15,110 nucleotides of DNA from Anaerolineaceae bacterium (GCA_028714615.1 JAQTMA010000097.1:1-15110), one strand, 5' to 3'. Numbered from the stretch's first letter, positions 1 to 8,053 are shown. Made by a program: numbers and translations. Notes: generated by a model not told the origin, from the letters alone.

Positions 1-13
1 GATTGTCAAAAGC

Positions 14-2347
14 TCAATCTGCCGAGGATGCGCTTTTGCTGGGAATTGTTGCTGTGAAATCTGGGGCAGGTTTCTTGCTTTGGGCAATTCCCCAAACCAG
101 CCCGGCCATAAGGATGGCGACGATAATCCACCCGACAATCCCTAGAGATTCATACTGCACCATGATCGGCGCAGCTATCAAACTCACCAGGTTTACCACT
201 TTGATCATTGGGTTGAGAGCCGGACCGGCAGTATCCTTGAGGGGATCACCAACGGTATCACCGACCACACTGGCCTTGTGGCGTTCAGAGCCCTTTCCGG
301 TGTTTTTCGCCAGGTTGCGAGGCTCGTCCTCAATCGCCTTCTTGGCATTGTCCCATGCACCGCCCGCATTCGCCATAAAGACTGCCAGGAGCTGCCCAGA
401 GAGGATCACCCCCGCCAGGAAACCACCCAGAGCTTCCACCTGGAGCACCAGGCCAACCAACAGAGGCATAACCACTGCAATTGTCGCCAGCGGAATGAGT
501 TCTTTTTGGGCAGATCCGGTAGAAATGTCAACAACGCGAGCATAATCCGGTTTAACCTTGCCTTCCATCAAACCTGGGATGCGGAACTGCTGTCTCACTT
601 CCTCAACGATCATGCCGGCTGCCCGGGTTACAGCCCGGATGGATAGGGAGCTAAAGAGCCAGGGGAGCGCCCCTCCTAACAAGAAACCGATAAAAACCTT
701 CGTATCGGAAATGCGGATGGCATTCAGCACGGGCAATCCCAGGTTTGCCTGGGCTCGGCCGACGTCCGTCAGGAAGGAGGCAAATAAGCTGACGGCCGCG
801 ATAACGGCAGAAGCGATGGCAACACCCTTGGTGATCGCCTTCGTTGTATTTCCCACAGCATCCAGATCAGCCATAATCTGGCGTGCCTTCATGGTCTCCT
901 TGTCATTCATATCGTGCCAGGCCATTTCGCCAATCCCGTTTGCATTATCCGAAATCGGACCGTAGGAATCCATAGCTACGTTATTACCGGTGTGGCTGAG
1001 CATGCCGATGCCAACCATTGCCACGGCGTAGAGCACGTAAAGAGTCCCATCACCCTGGTAAAGCGCCAGGCTGAGAACAAAGCTGATCACGATCACCACT
1101 AAAGCCCAAACACTGGATTCCATTCCAACAGACAACCCAGAAAGAATGGTGGTTGCAGCGCCAGTATTGGTGGATTTAACAATGTCTTTGACCGGGGTTT
1201 TCTTCGTTGAAGTGAAATAAGAAGTCAGTGGATTGAAGGCGACCGCTAAACCAACACCTACTGCAGTCAAAGCAGCCAACCGCCAATCATGTCCGTATAA
1301 GATCGCCGCCAGGAATGCCCAGATCACGGTGTTTACGCTGGAGACTTCATAAGACCGGAACATGGATTCTTCTGCATCGTGGGAGCGCAAGAACGCGATG
1401 GGAAATTTCTCCCAGATGGGCACGGTAAAGGTTCCCAGGATTGAACTGAGAACCCCAATGCCACGAATGATCAATGGGTAGACGATCCACTTCAGAGAAT
1501 GGGTCGGATCCACTGACACCAGGGCTAAGCCTAAGATCAGGGCAGAGACGATCGTCACCTCGTAGCTCTCGAAAATATCCGCCGCCATCCCGGCGCAATC
1601 GCCCACGTTGTCGCCAACTAAATCTGCGATCACCGCCGCATTACGAGGATCATCTTCAGGAATGTCCTTCTCAACCTTTCCAACCAGGTCGGCGCCAACA
1701 TCGGCAGCTTTTGTGTAAATTCCTCCACCCACCCGCATAAATAAGGCAAGCAAAGTACCTCCGAAGCCGAAACCGAGCAAGGCATCCGGTGCTGCTTTTC
1801 CAAAAATAATGAAGATGACGGTTCCACCTAACAAACCGAGACCATCGGTCAACATCCCGGTGATCGTACCGGAGTAATAAGCAATTGAAAGCGCTTCATT
1901 AAACCCACGGCGCGCTGCGGAAGCCGCCCGTACGTTTGCTTGAATCGCCATACGCATACCAAGCTGCCCGACCATCAACGAGAACGAAGCGCCCATGATG
2001 AACGCAATCGTGCGACCAATGGCAATGATAATTTTGGTATTCTGGGGAAATTCTTGCAGGGCTTCTTTCGATTCAGGTACGATATAAACACTTAGGAAGA
2101 GCGCCACCCCTAATAATGCAATCGCTGGCAAAATGGTCTTCAGTTGACGGGTCAGATAGCTGTCAGCGCCGATGCGAACAGCATTCCAAACCTCCTGCAT
2201 CTTTTGAGTCCCCTTATCCTTCTTCAGCACCACCCCGCGCAGTAGCCAGGCATACATTAAGCTGATAAAGGCAACCACGAGCACTGCGACCACGGCGATT
2301 TGCTCAAAATCGTTAAGCCCGTGGCGTGCAAGTCCAAGAATATCCAT
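14..2347 (-). CDS. hppA: Membrane-bound proton-translocating pyrophosphatase (H+-PPase)
   Basis: This integral membrane enzyme hydrolyses cytoplasmic pyrophosphate and uses the energy to pump ions out across the membrane. At 777 residues it is full length for the family, with many hydrophobic helices. The substrate-site signature DVGADLVGKVE is at residues 216-226, followed by the acidic DNVGDCAGMAADIFESYE stretch (about 246-263). The conserved C-terminal GDTVGDPLKDTAGPALNPM is at about 697-714. The cation-selectivity region reads GNTTKAITK (499-507), with Lys503 and Thr506. In this family Lys and Thr here mark the K+-independent, proton-pumping class, while K+-dependent enzymes carry Ala and Gly/Ala. 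The ATG start is preceded by AGGAGG at a good distance. The gene stands alone, divergent from the ABC operon, with its own promoter. The ion specificity is inferred from motif class only; the family assignment is secure. Confidence 0.97.
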   Translation of the reverse strand: MDILGLARHGLNDFEQIAVVAVLVVAFISLMYAWLLRGVVLKKDKGTQKMQEVWNAVRIGADSYLTRQLKTILPAIALLGVALFLSVYIVPESKEALQEFPQNTKIIIAIGRTIAFIMGASFSLMVGQLGMRMAIQANVRAASAARRGFNEALSIAYYSGTITGMLTDGLGLLGGTVIFIIFGKAAPDALLGFGFGGTLLALFMRVGGGIYTKAADVGADLVGKVEKDIPEDDPRNAAVIADLVGDNVGDCAGMAADIFESYEVTIVSALILGLALVSVDPTHSLKWIVYPLIIRGIGVLSSILGTFTVPIWEKFPIAFLRSHDAEESMFRSYEVSSVNTVIWAFLAAILYGHDWRLAALTAVGVGLAVAFNPLTSYFTSTKKTPVKDIVKSTNTGAATTILSGLSVGMESSVWALVVIVISFVLSLALYQGDGTLYVLYAVAMVGIGMLSHTGNNVAMDSYGPISDNANGIGEMAWHDMNDKETMKARQIMADLDAVGNTTKAITKGVAIASAVIAAVSLFASFLTDVGRAQANLGLPVLNAIRISDTKVFIGFLLGGALPWLFSSLSIRAVTRAAGMIVEEVRQQFRIPGLMEGKVKPDYARVVDISTGSAQKELIPLATIAVVMPLLVGLVLQVEALGGFLAGVILSGQLLAVFMANAGGAWDNAKKAIEDEPRNLAKNTGKGSERHKASVVGDTVGDPLKDTAGPALNPMIKVVNLVSLIAAPIMVQYESLGIVGWIIVAILMAGLVWGIAQSKKPAPDFTATIPSKSASSAD

Positions 2348-2381
2348 AGCTCCTCCTAAAAGAACTCAAACAAAAATAATC

Positions 2382-2405
2382 GAAAATTCGTAATCACGAA
2401 TTTTC
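2382..2405. repeat. Perfect 10-bp inverted repeat in the hppA leader
   Basis: GAAAATTCGT (2382-2391) and ACGAATTTTC (2396-2405) are exact reverse complements around the spacer AATC. The repeat lies 35-58 nt upstream of the hppA start codon, inside the predicted leader and downstream of the predicted promoter. It could be a regulator-binding palindrome acting as a roadblock, or an RNA hairpin. It is AT-rich, so as RNA the stem would be of moderate stability. It is not placed like a terminator of any gene, because the genes on both sides start here rather than end. Confidence 0.6.
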
Positions 2406-2452
2406 TTATTCAATAACACCTCTTGGCTTTAAGCGTAGTAATAACGGAAGAT

Positions 2453-2481
2453 ATTCTACACTCGCGTTACGATTCCGTCAA
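2453..2481 (-). promoter_or_regulatory. Candidate sigma-70-type promoter of hppA
   Basis: On the minus strand a -35 box TTGACG (2481-2476) and a -10 box TAGAAT (2458-2453) are separated by exactly 17 bp. Transcription would start near 2446, giving a leader of about 100 nt before the hppA ATG. Both boxes match the consensus at five of six positions. The assignment rests on the sequence match and position only. Confidence 0.65.
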
Positions 2482-2525
2482 TTTATTTTACAACATTAGC
2501 ATTTCATTAGAAATTTGCTAGATGC

Positions 2526-2554
2526 TTGACTCTGAGGTTTTCATGTTGTATAGT
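2526..2554 (+). promoter_or_regulatory. Candidate sigma-70-type promoter of the ABC operon
   Basis: TTGACT (2526-2531) and TATAGT (2549-2554) are separated by 17 bp, both close to consensus. The start of transcription would be near 2561, leaving a leader of about 136 nt before the ATPase ATG at 2697. It lies back to back with the hppA promoter, with about 45 bp between the two -35 boxes, so the operon and hppA share one control region. Confidence 0.7.
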
Positions 2555-2573
2555 GTTAAGCGGCTTTCTCAAA

Positions 2574-2667
2574 GGTTATACATACACTACTAACCGCCTG
2601 GGGTTATTTTGTCTCAATCAACTGGCTTATCCACCTTGCAGTGGAGGCCGGTTTCTGTTGAACGGCC
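2574..2667 (+). promoter_or_regulatory. Hairpin-rich 5' leader of the ABC operon
   Basis: The predicted transcript between the promoter and the ATPase gene holds several short perfect stems. GGTTA (2574-2578) can pair with TAACC (2591-2595), but TAACC can pair instead with GGTTA (2602-2606), which is followed by TTTT, so the two pairings exclude each other. TCCAC (2630-2634) pairs with GTGGA (2641-2645). Immediately next to it GGCCG (2646-2650) pairs with CGGCC (2663-2667), and a further TTC/GAA pairing can form inside. This may be a regulatory leader. I recognise no known riboswitch class, and 5-bp stems do arise by chance. Confidence 0.3.
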
Positions 2668-2696
2668 ATAATACTAACCTTTCCAAGGAGAGATCA

Positions 2697-3665
2697 ATGA
2701 TCCGCGTTGATCGGTTGACTAAAGATTACGGGTCACGGCGAGCTATCGATAATATTACTTTTGATGCGACAAAGGGCGAGATACTTGGATTCCTCGGCCC
2801 AAACGGCGCTGGTAAAACGACCACAATGCGGATTCTCACTGGATATATGCCGCCTACTACCGGAAGTGCAACCGTCGGCGGATTTGACGTTGTCGAGCAC
2901 TCGCTGGAAGTCCGTCGCTTGGTAGGTTACCTGCCTGAGACCGTCCCACTATATCCGGATATGACCATCTTCGATTATTTGAAGTTCATGGCTGATCTTC
3001 GCAAAATCAAAAACCCCGACGACCGGGTCAATGAAGCGCTTAACCTGGTACATCTTACAGAACGCGCGGATGGATATATCGCCAACCTGTCAAAAGGTAT
3101 GCGGCAGAGAGTGGGTTTAGCCCAGGCGTTGTTGCACCATCCTGAAGTCTTGATCCTAGATGAGCCAACCATTGGGCTTGATCCGGCGCAAATCATCGAA
3201 GTGCGTCGATTGATCCAAGAAATCGGAAAAGAACGAACAGTTTTATTGTCAACTCACATTCTTTCAGAGGCGCAACAGGTATGTGACCGTGTGCTGATCA
3301 TTAACAAAGGACGGATCGTTGCTGAAGATACCCCAGCCCATTTGCAAGCACGTTTGGCTGGAGCGCAAAAGGTAATTCTCAAGGTGCGCTCCGACTCCGA
3401 TGGTCTGGCAGCTCTCATTGAGAAAGTCCCTGGCACGCAAAACATCACAACCCTTCTTGATGGGACAATCGAATTTGATTCCAGCGCCGGTTTCGATGTC
3501 CGTCCTGAGGTTGCCAGGGCCGTTGTGAGCGCCGGGTACGATCTGACGGATTTGCATACGGCCACCTTGAGCCTTGAAGACATTTTCCTCCAGCTTACCC
3601 GAGAAGAACCTGGTGCACCCACTATAGCTGAGCTCGACGGAGAACCCTCGGTCGAGGAAGGGTAG
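2697..3665 (+). CDS. ABC-2 type transporter ATP-binding protein, GldA-like
   Basis: This 322-residue cytoplasmic ATPase should power the membrane proteins encoded just downstream. It has a complete ABC domain: Walker A GPNGAGKT at 34-41, signature LSKGMRQR at 131-138, Walker B VLILDEP at 151-157 and the switch His187 in LLSTH. After about residue 215 there is a C-terminal extension typical of ATPases that work with ABC-2 permeases. The ATG at 2697 is chosen because AAGGAG lies just upstream (2685-2690) and the ABC domain begins at once with MIRVDRLTKDYG. A longer in-frame start (TTG at 2526) would fall on the promoter. The permease gene follows after 5 nt. The substrate cannot be read from the sequence; gliding, polysaccharide or other envelope export are all possible. 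Confidence 0.93.
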   Translation: MIRVDRLTKDYGSRRAIDNITFDATKGEILGFLGPNGAGKTTTMRILTGYMPPTTGSATVGGFDVVEHSLEVRRLVGYLPETVPLYPDMTIFDYLKFMADLRKIKNPDDRVNEALNLVHLTERADGYIANLSKGMRQRVGLAQALLHHPEVLILDEPTIGLDPAQIIEVRRLIQEIGKERTVLLSTHILSEAQQVCDRVLIINKGRIVAEDTPAHLQARLAGAQKVILKVRSDSDGLAALIEKVPGTQNITTLLDGTIEFDSSAGFDVRPEVARAVVSAGYDLTDLHTATLSLEDIFLQLTREEPGAPTIAELDGEPSVEEG

Positions 3666-3670
3666 CTTCT

Positions 3671-4402
3671 ATGCGCAACATTTGGACCATAGCCCGACGT
3701 GAGTACAAGCACTATTTTATCAGCCCGATTGCCTACGTCGTTGCCTTCATCCTGTTGCTGGTTTTGGGGTATTTGTTCTATGCCAACATCCTCAGTTCTG
3801 TATTCCAACAAACCGCTCCAACCGTTCAAGTGGTGATCAGTCCGTTGGTCACTTTGCTACTCTTCACCATCCCTGCGATCACCATGCGCACATTAGCCGA
3901 GGAACAGCGGCAGGGAACTTTAGAATTATTACTAACAGCCCCCGTCCGGGATTGGGAGCTCGTGGTAGGCAAATGGTTGGGAGGGTTCTTCTTTATTCTT
4001 ACGATCTTATTGATAACCTGGATCTACCCGGTCGTTCTCAACCGGTTGGTCTCACCCGGCATCGATCAAGGCATCTTGTTAACTGGATACCTTGGTCTGG
4101 TACTGATGGTTGCTGCATTGGTAGCCATCGGTGTGGCGGTCTCGTCGTTTTTCGCAAATCAGATCGCTGCATTTTTCGTTTGTTTGGGGATCGTCCTCGT
4201 CTTCTGGATGATCGGGTTCCCTGGTCAGGTGAGCAACAGCACAGCAGCTACCATCTTGCGATATTTGGATATGAGTGAGCATTTCTATACTACCTTTTAC
4301 CAGGGGATCATAGAGCTACAGGATATCGTCTTTTACATCAGTATGACTGCCTTGGCGCTATTCGTAGGAACGGTATCGCTCGAGACCAGGAGGTGGCGTT
4401 GA
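3671..4402 (+). CDS. ABC-2 type transporter permease, GldF-like
   Basis: This is the membrane subunit of the ABC system, 243 residues with six predicted membrane helices at about 17-40, 53-72, 99-123, 135-160, 163-183 and 213-236. The N-terminus (IARREYKHYFISPIAYVV) and the cytoplasmic motif EEQRQGTLELLLTAPV (77-92) are typical of the ABC-2 family and probably include the contact to the ATPase. A purine-rich AGGAAGGG (3655-3661) gives a ribosome site with about 9 nt spacing. The stop codon overlaps the start of the next gene as TGATG, which points to translational coupling. The order ATPase, permease, auxiliary protein matches GldA-GldF-GldG type loci. The transported substrate is unknown. 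Confidence 0.9.
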   Translation: MRNIWTIARREYKHYFISPIAYVVAFILLLVLGYLFYANILSSVFQQTAPTVQVVISPLVTLLLFTIPAITMRTLAEEQRQGTLELLLTAPVRDWELVVGKWLGGFFFILTILLITWIYPVVLNRLVSPGIDQGILLTGYLGLVLMVAALVAIGVAVSSFFANQIAAFFVCLGIVLVFWMIGFPGQVSNSTAATILRYLDMSEHFYTTFYQGIIELQDIVFYISMTALALFVGTVSLETRRWR

Positions 4403-5955
4403 TGTCCTCAAGGTTGCGTAGATTTGCTCCCATATTGCTCTATCTGGCGGTAGCCGCTGCTCTAATCAGCTTGGGTCTATTGATCGTTCAACGCCAGTTT
4501 AGTTTGCCCCTACAAGTCAGCCTGGGAGCAATGCTGATTAGCCTGGCAGGTTTTGCGATTTTGGATCCAGCTCGGATTCGTCTGGCGTTCACGGGCAGAC
4601 AGGCGCGTTATGGGAGCAATGCACTGATCATGAGCCTGGCCTTCATCGGTATCCTGATCGTTATAAACTACCTGGTTCACCAGAACAACCAGCGCTGGGA
4701 CCTGACCGCTGATAAAACCAACACGTTGTCTCCTGAAACGATCCATGCCCTGCAATCTATGCCAGCCCCAATCCACGCAGATGCCTTTTTTACCAACCGC
4801 ACTCCATCTACTACTGCCCGGTCCCTACTGGAGAATTTCAAGGCAAATTCAAAGGGCAAGTTCGACTTTACTTTCATTGATCCAGAGGCAGATCCGGTGT
4901 CCGCTCAGAAGATGCACATCACCCAAGACGGTACGATCGCACTGCAAATGGGCGGGCAGCAGCAGCTTGTTACCTCACCAACCGAGGTGGATCTGGTATC
5001 TGCCCTTGTCCGATTGACAGCACCGGGTTCGCGCACAGCCTATTTCCTGACCGGTCATGGAGAACGAGATCCAAACAGCGCCGATCAGAATGGCTTATCG
5101 TCTGCCAAAGCTGCATTAGAAGGTAAGGGTTATTCGGTCAAATCATTAAACCTGATCGCATCACCGCAGATTCCTTCGGACGCGAAAGTAGTGATCATCG
5201 CCGGACCATCTAAACCGGTTACCGAGAATGAGGTGAAGCTTATCTCAAATTACTTGGATAAGGGAGGTTCTTTGATTGTTATGGAAGAGCCTTTACCGGT
5301 GACGGATTTCGGAAATGCGACTGACCCAATAGCAGAATATCTTGCTGCTACCTGGAATATCCGACTGGGTGCTGATTTCGTGATCGATCGGTCAGTTAAT
5401 CCACCAACTGTGGCTGCTGCCAGCGAGTATGGTAGCTCACCCATTACGGATCGGATGAAAACCACCGTAACGGTCTTTCCCACCGCTCGAAGCGTGACCG
5501 AAGCCAAAACGGGCTCAGACGCCAGGGTGATTCCCGTCATTCTGGTGAAGACCGCGCCTCAATCTTGGGCAGAAACTAATTTCACCGACCTGGCTCAGAA
5601 TAAGGCTGACTATAATGCGGGCCAGGATCTGATCGGCCCCGTACCGATTGCCGCGTCTGCGCAAATTGCGGATAAAGCCAACGCCCGGGTCGTTGTTATC
5701 GGGGATTCTGATTTTGCATCAAACGCAGCTAATTCCGAATATGCAAATAATGATTTCTTCATCAATTCTGTAGATTGGGCTGCCCATCAAGACAATTTGA
5801 TCAATATCACCCCCAAGACGCCGACGAATCGGATCATGCTGCCCCCTCAAACCTACTCGATGAACCTGATTCTTTTTGGAGCTGTGTTTGTACTGCCTGG
5901 TTTGGTTGTTATCTCCGGGATCGTAGTCTGGGTTCAGCGCCGCCGGAGAGGGTAG
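4402..5955 (+). CDS. GldG-like ABC transport auxiliary membrane protein (PF09822-type)
   Basis: This 517-residue protein has three N-terminal membrane helices (about 9-29, 33-53 and 74-93), a large extracytoplasmic domain (about 95-485) and one C-terminal helice (486-511) ending in a basic tail. The extracytoplasmic part shows hallmarks of the GldG/ABC auxiliary family: FLTGHGERD (215-223), VVIIAGPSKP near 263-272, VVIGDSDFAS (431-440) and DFFINSVDW (451-459). The start is set at ATG 4402, 8 nt after AGGAGG (4388-4393) and overlapping the permease stop. An in-frame GTG at 4393 falls inside that ribosome site and is rejected. In Bacteroidetes GldG is needed for gliding, but homologous loci occur in many non-gliding bacteria, so motility should not be inferred. 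It probably forms the outer part of the complex with the permease. Confidence 0.88.
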   Translation: MSSRLRRFAPILLYLAVAAALISLGLLIVQRQFSLPLQVSLGAMLISLAGFAILDPARIRLAFTGRQARYGSNALIMSLAFIGILIVINYLVHQNNQRWDLTADKTNTLSPETIHALQSMPAPIHADAFFTNRTPSTTARSLLENFKANSKGKFDFTFIDPEADPVSAQKMHITQDGTIALQMGGQQQLVTSPTEVDLVSALVRLTAPGSRTAYFLTGHGERDPNSADQNGLSSAKAALEGKGYSVKSLNLIASPQIPSDAKVVIIAGPSKPVTENEVKLISNYLDKGGSLIVMEEPLPVTDFGNATDPIAEYLAATWNIRLGADFVIDRSVNPPTVAAASEYGSSPITDRMKTTVTVFPTARSVTEAKTGSDARVIPVILVKTAPQSWAETNFTDLAQNKADYNAGQDLIGPVPIAASAQIADKANARVVVIGDSDFASNAANSEYANNDFFINSVDWAAHQDNLINITPKTPTNRIMLPPQTYSMNLILFGAVFVLPGLVVISGIVVWVQRRRRG

Positions 5956-5959
5956 AGTA

Positions 5960-6511
5960 ATGATCCGGAAAAATACCTGGATAATGCTCGGGCTCTTGTT
6001 AATCCTCGCAGTGACCGCCTTTATCCTCCCTCGAGTAAAAGGGAGCGCCAGCCGAGCAACGGTCACGATCACACCAAGCGAGAGGTTACTCTCGGGCGAG
6101 AAAGCCAATTTTATCAAAATCCGCCTGAGTGGAGTCTTCAGTAAGCCGGTTACTTTGCAGAAAAACAACCAAGGAGTTTGGACGGTGATCGACCCACAAG
6201 GGTTGAAATATGATAGCAATCAATTGAATAGTGCGGTGGATGGGCTCACCTCATCAGCAGTGTTGAACCAACTACCCACACAACCATCTAAAGAAGACAT
6301 GGGTTTACTAGATCCCACCTTCATAATCGAGGGAACCCAGAATAATGGGACATTGACGGTAATTAATGTGGGCAAACTATCCCCAACCGGGAGCGGCTAC
6401 TATGTCCAACAGGATTCGAACCAGGCAATCCTCGTCAGTAGCAGCCCAATCAAAAATTTTGTCGAGTTATTCGCCACTGGAACCCCATCCCCAACCCCGC
6501 TTGGGTATTGA
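5960..6511 (+). CDS. DUF4340-type membrane-anchored protein
   Basis: A single N-terminal membrane helix (about residues 7-24) is followed by an extracytoplasmic domain resembling DUF4340: IRLSGVFSKPVTLQKNNQG (54-72), VWTVIDP (73-79), then a helix and a GYYVQQDSNQAILV strand region (147-160). A Pro/Ser/Thr-rich tail ends the protein at residue 183. DUF4340 proteins regularly sit beside GldG-like genes and are thought to belong to the same complex, but their biochemical role is not established. This copy is short compared with the multi-domain versions of 300-450 residues that I recall from other lineages, so it may hold only one domain copy. The ATG lies 4 nt after the previous stop, with GGAGAGGG upstream, so it is the last gene of the operon. 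Confidence 0.8.
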   Translation: MIRKNTWIMLGLLLILAVTAFILPRVKGSASRATVTITPSERLLSGEKANFIKIRLSGVFSKPVTLQKNNQGVWTVIDPQGLKYDSNQLNSAVDGLTSSAVLNQLPTQPSKEDMGLLDPTFIIEGTQNNGTLTVINVGKLSPTGSGYYVQQDSNQAILVSSSPIKNFVELFATGTPSPTPLGY

Positions 6512-6536
6512 TTTTTATTTCAAAACTGTGTATGCT
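6508..6536 (+). promoter_or_regulatory. Candidate promoter of rpoD, overlapping the preceding stop codon
   Basis: TTGATT (6508-6513) and TATGCT (6531-6536) are spaced by 17 bp. The -35 box covers the TGA stop (6509-6511) of the DUF4340 gene. Transcription would begin near 6543 and give a leader of about 130 nt for the sigma factor. A small CCCAA/TTGGG stem followed by a T-rich run (6490-6520) just before it could weakly terminate the ABC operon, but the stem has only 5 bp. Confidence 0.5.
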
Positions 6537-6540
6537 GAAA

Positions 6541-6593
6541 GGTAAGAATTACCCGGAAAGGCAACACCAGTAAAAGAAAGGGTAGGTCTTACC
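6541..6593. repeat. Tandem near-identical palindromes (GGTA-N5-TACC) in the rpoD leader
   Basis: GGTAAGAATTACC (6541-6553) and GGTAGGTCTTACC (6581-6593) match at 10 of 13 positions and are both inverted repeats. The second extends to a 6-bp arm, GTAGGT/ACCTAC (6582-6596). Their centres are 40 bp apart, about four helical turns, and the first overlaps the predicted transcription start of rpoD. This arrangement is what a pair of operators for a dimeric regulator would look like. The regulator is unknown and the sites are a prediction. Confidence 0.45.
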
Positions 6594-6673
6594 TACATTT
6601 ATTTCAAATAGCCCTGTCTTGCCTTGCATGCGGGTGATTAAGCGATAAGCTTGTTGGAAGGATTTTGGATAAA

Positions 6674-7900
6674 ATGATGGATGATGCTTTACTTAATGTT
6701 GTTGAAGAGGAAGAGGAAGAATACCCTGCCATTGCACGCTTGATCGAACTAGGTCGACAAAAATCCTACGTTACGATCGATGATATTCTCCATTTCTTTC
6801 CAGACGCCGAACAGGATGTCGAACAGTTAGAAGAAGCTTTTGCAGCCCTAATGAGCGCCGGTATTCCATATGTGGAGGATGTAGCTTCTATTGAGGAGCC
6901 ATCAGAAGATGAGCTTTCCGCAGATGATGAAACCGATGAAGAAGACGACGAGCACGCACGGGAGATAGCTCTAGACGATCTGGCAAATATTGATACGGAT
7001 GATACAATCGGCCTCTACCTTAAAGAGGTCAGCCGTGTCCCCTTGCTTAGCGCCGAAGAAGAAGTTGAACTCGCTCAACGTATCGAGCGGGGTCGTATGG
7101 CTCGGGAAGAATTAGCGCGAGGAAACGTTAGCAACCGCCGCCGCCTTGAACTACGCCGGCTAATTGAAGATGGTTGGGCTGCCCGAGAACACCTAATTAC
7201 TGCAAACTCCCGCCTGGTGATCAGTGTCGCCAAGAAGTATATGGGGCGGGGAGTTCCTTTCCTGGATCTGATCCAAGAGGGTAATATCGGGCTAATCCGC
7301 GCCACCAAGAAATTCGATTACCGGCGGGGCCACAAATTTAGTACCTACGCCACCTGGTGGATCCGGCAAGCGGTTACCCGCGCAATCGCCGATCAAGGCC
7401 GCACCATTCGCGTGCCAGTCCATATGGGTGACCAAATCAATAAGCTCTTACGCGTCCAACACCAGTTGACTCAAAAATTGGGACGTGAACCATCGGTTGA
7501 TGAACTGGCTGTTTCCTTGGACGTCCCACCAAAAAAGGTGGAGAATATGATCCAGGTTGCTCGCCGGCCGTTATCTCTGGAGACGCCTACTGACGATGAA
7601 GAAGACTCGGTGTTGGGTGATTTTATTGAAGACGTTGACGCTCCACCGCCGGACGAGACAGCCACTTACAACTTGCTCCGAGAGCACCTTGAAGAAGTAC
7701 TCAACGGTCTTCCACCACGGGAAGTACGTATCTTGCAGCTCCGCTATGGTTTGTTGGATGGGCAAGCCTATACACTCGAGGAAGTCGGTCGGAAAATGGG
7801 AGTAACCCGTGAGCGGGTCCGCCAGATCGAAGCTCAGGCTCTCAGCCGCTTACGCCACCCATCCATCCGGCGTAAGTTGCGCGATTACCTGGGTGAATGA
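6674..7900 (+). CDS. rpoD: Primary RNA polymerase sigma factor (sigma-70 group, RpoD/SigA)
   Basis: This 408-residue sigma factor directs RNA polymerase to housekeeping promoters. A region 1.1-like N-terminus (about 17-70) is followed by a very acidic linker (74-98). Region 1.2 is [20 protein letters not shown] (109-128). Region 2 contains [20 protein letters not shown] (181-200) and the -10-reading segment [18 protein letters not shown] (221-238). Region 3 follows, then region 4 with [15 protein letters not shown] (346-360) and the -35-reading helix-turn-helix [20 protein letters not shown] (377-396). It has no large spacer between regions 1.2 and 2, as in compact SigA proteins of Gram-positives. 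ATG 6674 is chosen because GGAAGGA (6656-6662) lies 11 nt upstream; TTG 6665 is too close and ATG 6677 is also possible. A group 2 paralogue cannot be fully excluded. The well-formed TTGAC/TATAAT-like promoters nearby are what this factor should read. Confidence 0.92.
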   Translation: MMDDALLNVVEEEEEEYPAIARLIELGRQKSYVTIDDILHFFPDAEQDVEQLEEAFAALMSAGIPYVEDVASIEEPSEDELSADDETDEEDDEHAREIALDDLANIDTDDTIGLYLKEVSRVPLLSAEEEVELAQRIERGRMAREELARGNVSNRRRLELRRLIEDGWAAREHLITANSRLVISVAKKYMGRGVPFLDLIQEGNIGLIRATKKFDYRRGHKFSTYATWWIRQAVTRAIADQGRTIRVPVHMGDQINKLLRVQHQLTQKLGREPSVDELAVSLDVPPKKVENMIQVARRPLSLETPTDDEEDSVLGDFIEDVDAPPPDETATYNLLREHLEEVLNGLPPREVRILQLRYGLLDGQAYTLEEVGRKMGVTRERVRQIEAQALSRLRHPSIRRKLRDYLGE

Positions 7901-7921
7901 GCGGCTAACGCGGAATTTCCA

Positions 7922-7961
7922 TCAGGGTTTGGGCAGGAATGCTGCTCAAACCCTGAACTTT
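7922..7961 (+). terminator. Rho-independent terminator of rpoD
   Basis: A long stem (7922-7936 with 7942-7956, one G-T pair, loop of 5 nt) is followed by ACTTTT. It lies 22 nt after the rpoD stop codon. The T-run is short, but the stem of about 15 bp is strong. It separates rpoD from the TPR gene. Confidence 0.75.
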
Positions 7962-8053
7962 TCCAGATAATCATCATCTCTGGTACGGTTGATGCACCCA
8001 GCTTATCAGATTCGTTAAACTGTTTCATCCAGCGCTTCGCGGCTTGTAATTTC

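Noticed and set aside
3..965. Overlapping plus-strand open frames opposite hppA
   Set aside because: They are antisense to a full-length, strongly conserved pyrophosphatase and show no recognisable domain.
2526..2696. 57-residue N-terminal extension of the ABC ATPase from a TTG codon
   Set aside because: The TTG is part of the -35 box, there is no ribosome site, and the ABC domain starts right at the ATG at 2697.
4393..4401. GTG start for the GldG-like protein
   Set aside because: It lies within the AGGAGG ribosome site that fits the ATG at 4402.
6490..6520. Intrinsic terminator at the end of the DUF4340 gene
   Set aside because: The stem CCCAA/TTGGG has only 5 bp and the T-run is interrupted, so it is too weak to call.
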